DNA from: JAUWQU01 sp964605095
Lineage (GTDB): Bacteria > Planctomycetota > Phycisphaerae > SM23-33
Assembly (NCBI GenBank): GCA_964605095.1
Contig: CAZSBS010000112.1
Location: 1 to 14,846 of the forward strand
Direction: 5' to 3'
DNA length: 14,846 nucleotides
Below are positions 13,982-14,846 of the stretch, one piece after another; the first letter of the stretch is position 1; every line of letters starts with the position of its first letter. A model generated the notes under the pieces. That model was not told where the DNA came from, made no database searches, and saw nothing but the letters and a program-made list of their open reading frames with translations. A program made the position numbers and the translations under genes.

Positions 13982-14846
13982 ATGACAACCGGCGAAGACA
14001 TTCCGACGCTTACGACGCGAAAGCCGCCAGGCGGCTTGCTTCGTTGCCGCGCCGCTCAGACGATGCTGCTGGCAGCCGTCATAACGGCCGGGATGGGCCT
14101 GGCCCGCGAAAATATGCAGTCCGGCCTGCCCCCGAAGCTGCTGTGGCGGTTGAAGGTCGACTGGAAAGCCAACGCGGATGTTGTTTTGGCGGGCGACTCG
14201 CGCGTGTATAGAGGCCTGTCGCCGGAGAAGATCTCAGCCGTGCTCGGCAACTGCCGCGTGCTGAACTTCGGATTCAACTCCGCGGGGTATTCGCCGGAGT
14301 ACCTGGCCGGGGTCCATCGCGTGCTGGATCCACGGAGCCCCCAGCCGGCCATCGTGATGGGCATCACGCCGCACTCTCTTACTCCCGATGCCGTCAAGGA
14401 CAATGGCTACCTGCACGCCCTCAGCGACCAGCGCAACCAACCTCCCCCCGCAGCCGAGGAAGTCATGGCCCGCTACTGCCCGGAGGTCCTGAACTTCTTC
14501 GAGCCGATGAAGTTCCGTGAGATGCTCCAGACGGTCTTGGGCATCCGCCGCCACAAGAAAGCGACATACCTTGAGTCCTACCGTTTGAATGGATGGGTGC
14601 CGGGACGATTGATCCCTGAGGACTCCAGTTCGGGGCTTAAGGCGTACAGGAAGGTTTTCAACGAGAACAAGGTAAGCGACGAAACGGTCCGGGGCATTCT
14701 GGATGCCGTCAGGCAGTGGACGCGGTGCGGCATCGGCGTGTATGGTTTCCGCCCGCCAACCACCGCGGCAATGGTGGCACTTGAGGATGCCCAAAGCGGG
14801 TTCGACGAGGCGAAGTTCGTAGCCAAGTTCGTCAAGGCCGGCGGGC
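13982..14846 (+). CDS. SGNH/GDSL-like protein, probable O-acetylation partner of the MBOAT (3' end beyond window)
   Basis: At least 288 residues; the gene continues past the right edge. The N-terminus is basic and then hydrophobic (TMLLAAVITAGMGLA, about 27-41), giving a membrane anchor or signal with the rest outside. VVLAGDSRVYRGL (67-79) is the block I motif of the SGNH superfamily with presumptive nucleophile S73, and VLNFGFNSAGYSPEYL (93-108) is the following conserved block. The catalytic Asp-His pair, usually near the C-terminus, would lie beyond the window and cannot be checked. Proteins of this kind next to an AlgI-like MBOAT (AlgJ, AlgX, DltD-like) complete transfer of the acyl group to polymer. 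The ATG at 13982 follows a GAAG site six bases away; ATG 14063 (residue 28), directly at the hydrophobic segment, is an alternative. It is probably co-transcribed with the preceding gene. Confidence 0.8.
   Translation, partial: MTTGEDIPTLTTRKPPGGLLRCRAAQTMLLAAVITAGMGLARENMQSGLPPKLLWRLKVDWKANADVVLAGDSRVYRGLSPEKISAVLGNCRVLNFGFNSAGYSPEYLAGVHRVLDPRSPQPAIVMGITPHSLTPDAVKDNGYLHALSDQRNQPPPAAEEVMARYCPEVLNFFEPMKFREMLQTVLGIRRHKKATYLESYRLNGWVPGRLIPEDSSSGLKAYRKVFNENKVSDETVRGILDAVRQWTRCGIGVYGFRPPTTAAMVALEDAQSGFDEAKFVAKFVKAGG
14021..14037. other. 17-bp palindrome at the start of the SGNH gene
   Basis: AAGCCGCC and GGCGGCTT are perfect 8-bp inverted arms around one central A. In RNA this gives a 7-bp stem with a CAG loop. 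It falls within codons 14-19 of the SGNH gene if the ATG at 13982 is used, but upstream of the gene if ATG 14063 is the real start. No T-run follows directly. Function unknown. Confidence 0.45.

Overview
The window is GC-rich and densely coding. It holds eleven protein genes, two of them cut by the window ends. Gene content and style suggest a Gram-negative-type envelope, possibly Planctomycetes or a relative: a PstA with a very large extracytoplasmic insertion, many GC hairpins in the gaps, and an MBOAT/SGNH surface-acetylation pair. This assignment is an inference; no rRNA or other taxonomic marker is present. No tRNA, rRNA, CRISPR array, transposase or prophage gene was seen.

Region 1 (1-4048, minus strand) is a high-affinity phosphate uptake operon in the order pstS-pstC-pstA-pstB. 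pstB runs off the left edge. A run of exactly 100 N (3091-3190), which looks like a placeholder scaffold gap, removes the start of pstC. PstA is about twice the usual length because roughly 260 mostly helical residues sit between its first and second membrane segments.

Region 2 (4049-4307) is the control region between the pst operon and the divergent phoB-phoR pair. It contains 11-bp-phased TTAACA-like elements that look like a PhoB/PhoP box in front of pstS. phoB and phoR (4308-6813, plus strand) overlap and encode the response regulator and sensor kinase expected to control the pst genes. PhoR has a sizeable extracytoplasmic sensor domain, unlike the E. coli protein.

Region 3 (6814-7058) is non-coding. 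It contains an imperfect 12-bp-arm palindrome in a CATG-rich patch and a CACGTG-centred palindrome just upstream of the next operon.

Region 4 (7059-12401, plus strand) is a five-gene, tightly overlapping exporter operon of the YbhGFSR type. It encodes a HlyD-family periplasmic adaptor, two ABC ATPases (the two halves that are fused in E. coli YbhF) and two paralogous ABC-2 permeases. The two ATPases carry complementary defects: the first lacks the H-loop histidine and the second has a degraded signature motif. Together they predict one active and one inactive composite ATP site.

Region 5 (12515 to the right end, plus strand) encodes an AlgI-like membrane-bound O-acyltransferase followed by an SGNH/GDSL-like protein that is cut off by the window end. 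This pairing is typical of O-acetylation of an exported or surface polysaccharide.

Most of the window consists of recognisable families. The parts that look least ordinary are the PstA insertion, the split and asymmetric YbhF pair, the internally duplicated adaptor hairpin, and the palindromic elements in the gaps. I did not find a convincing wholly new system.
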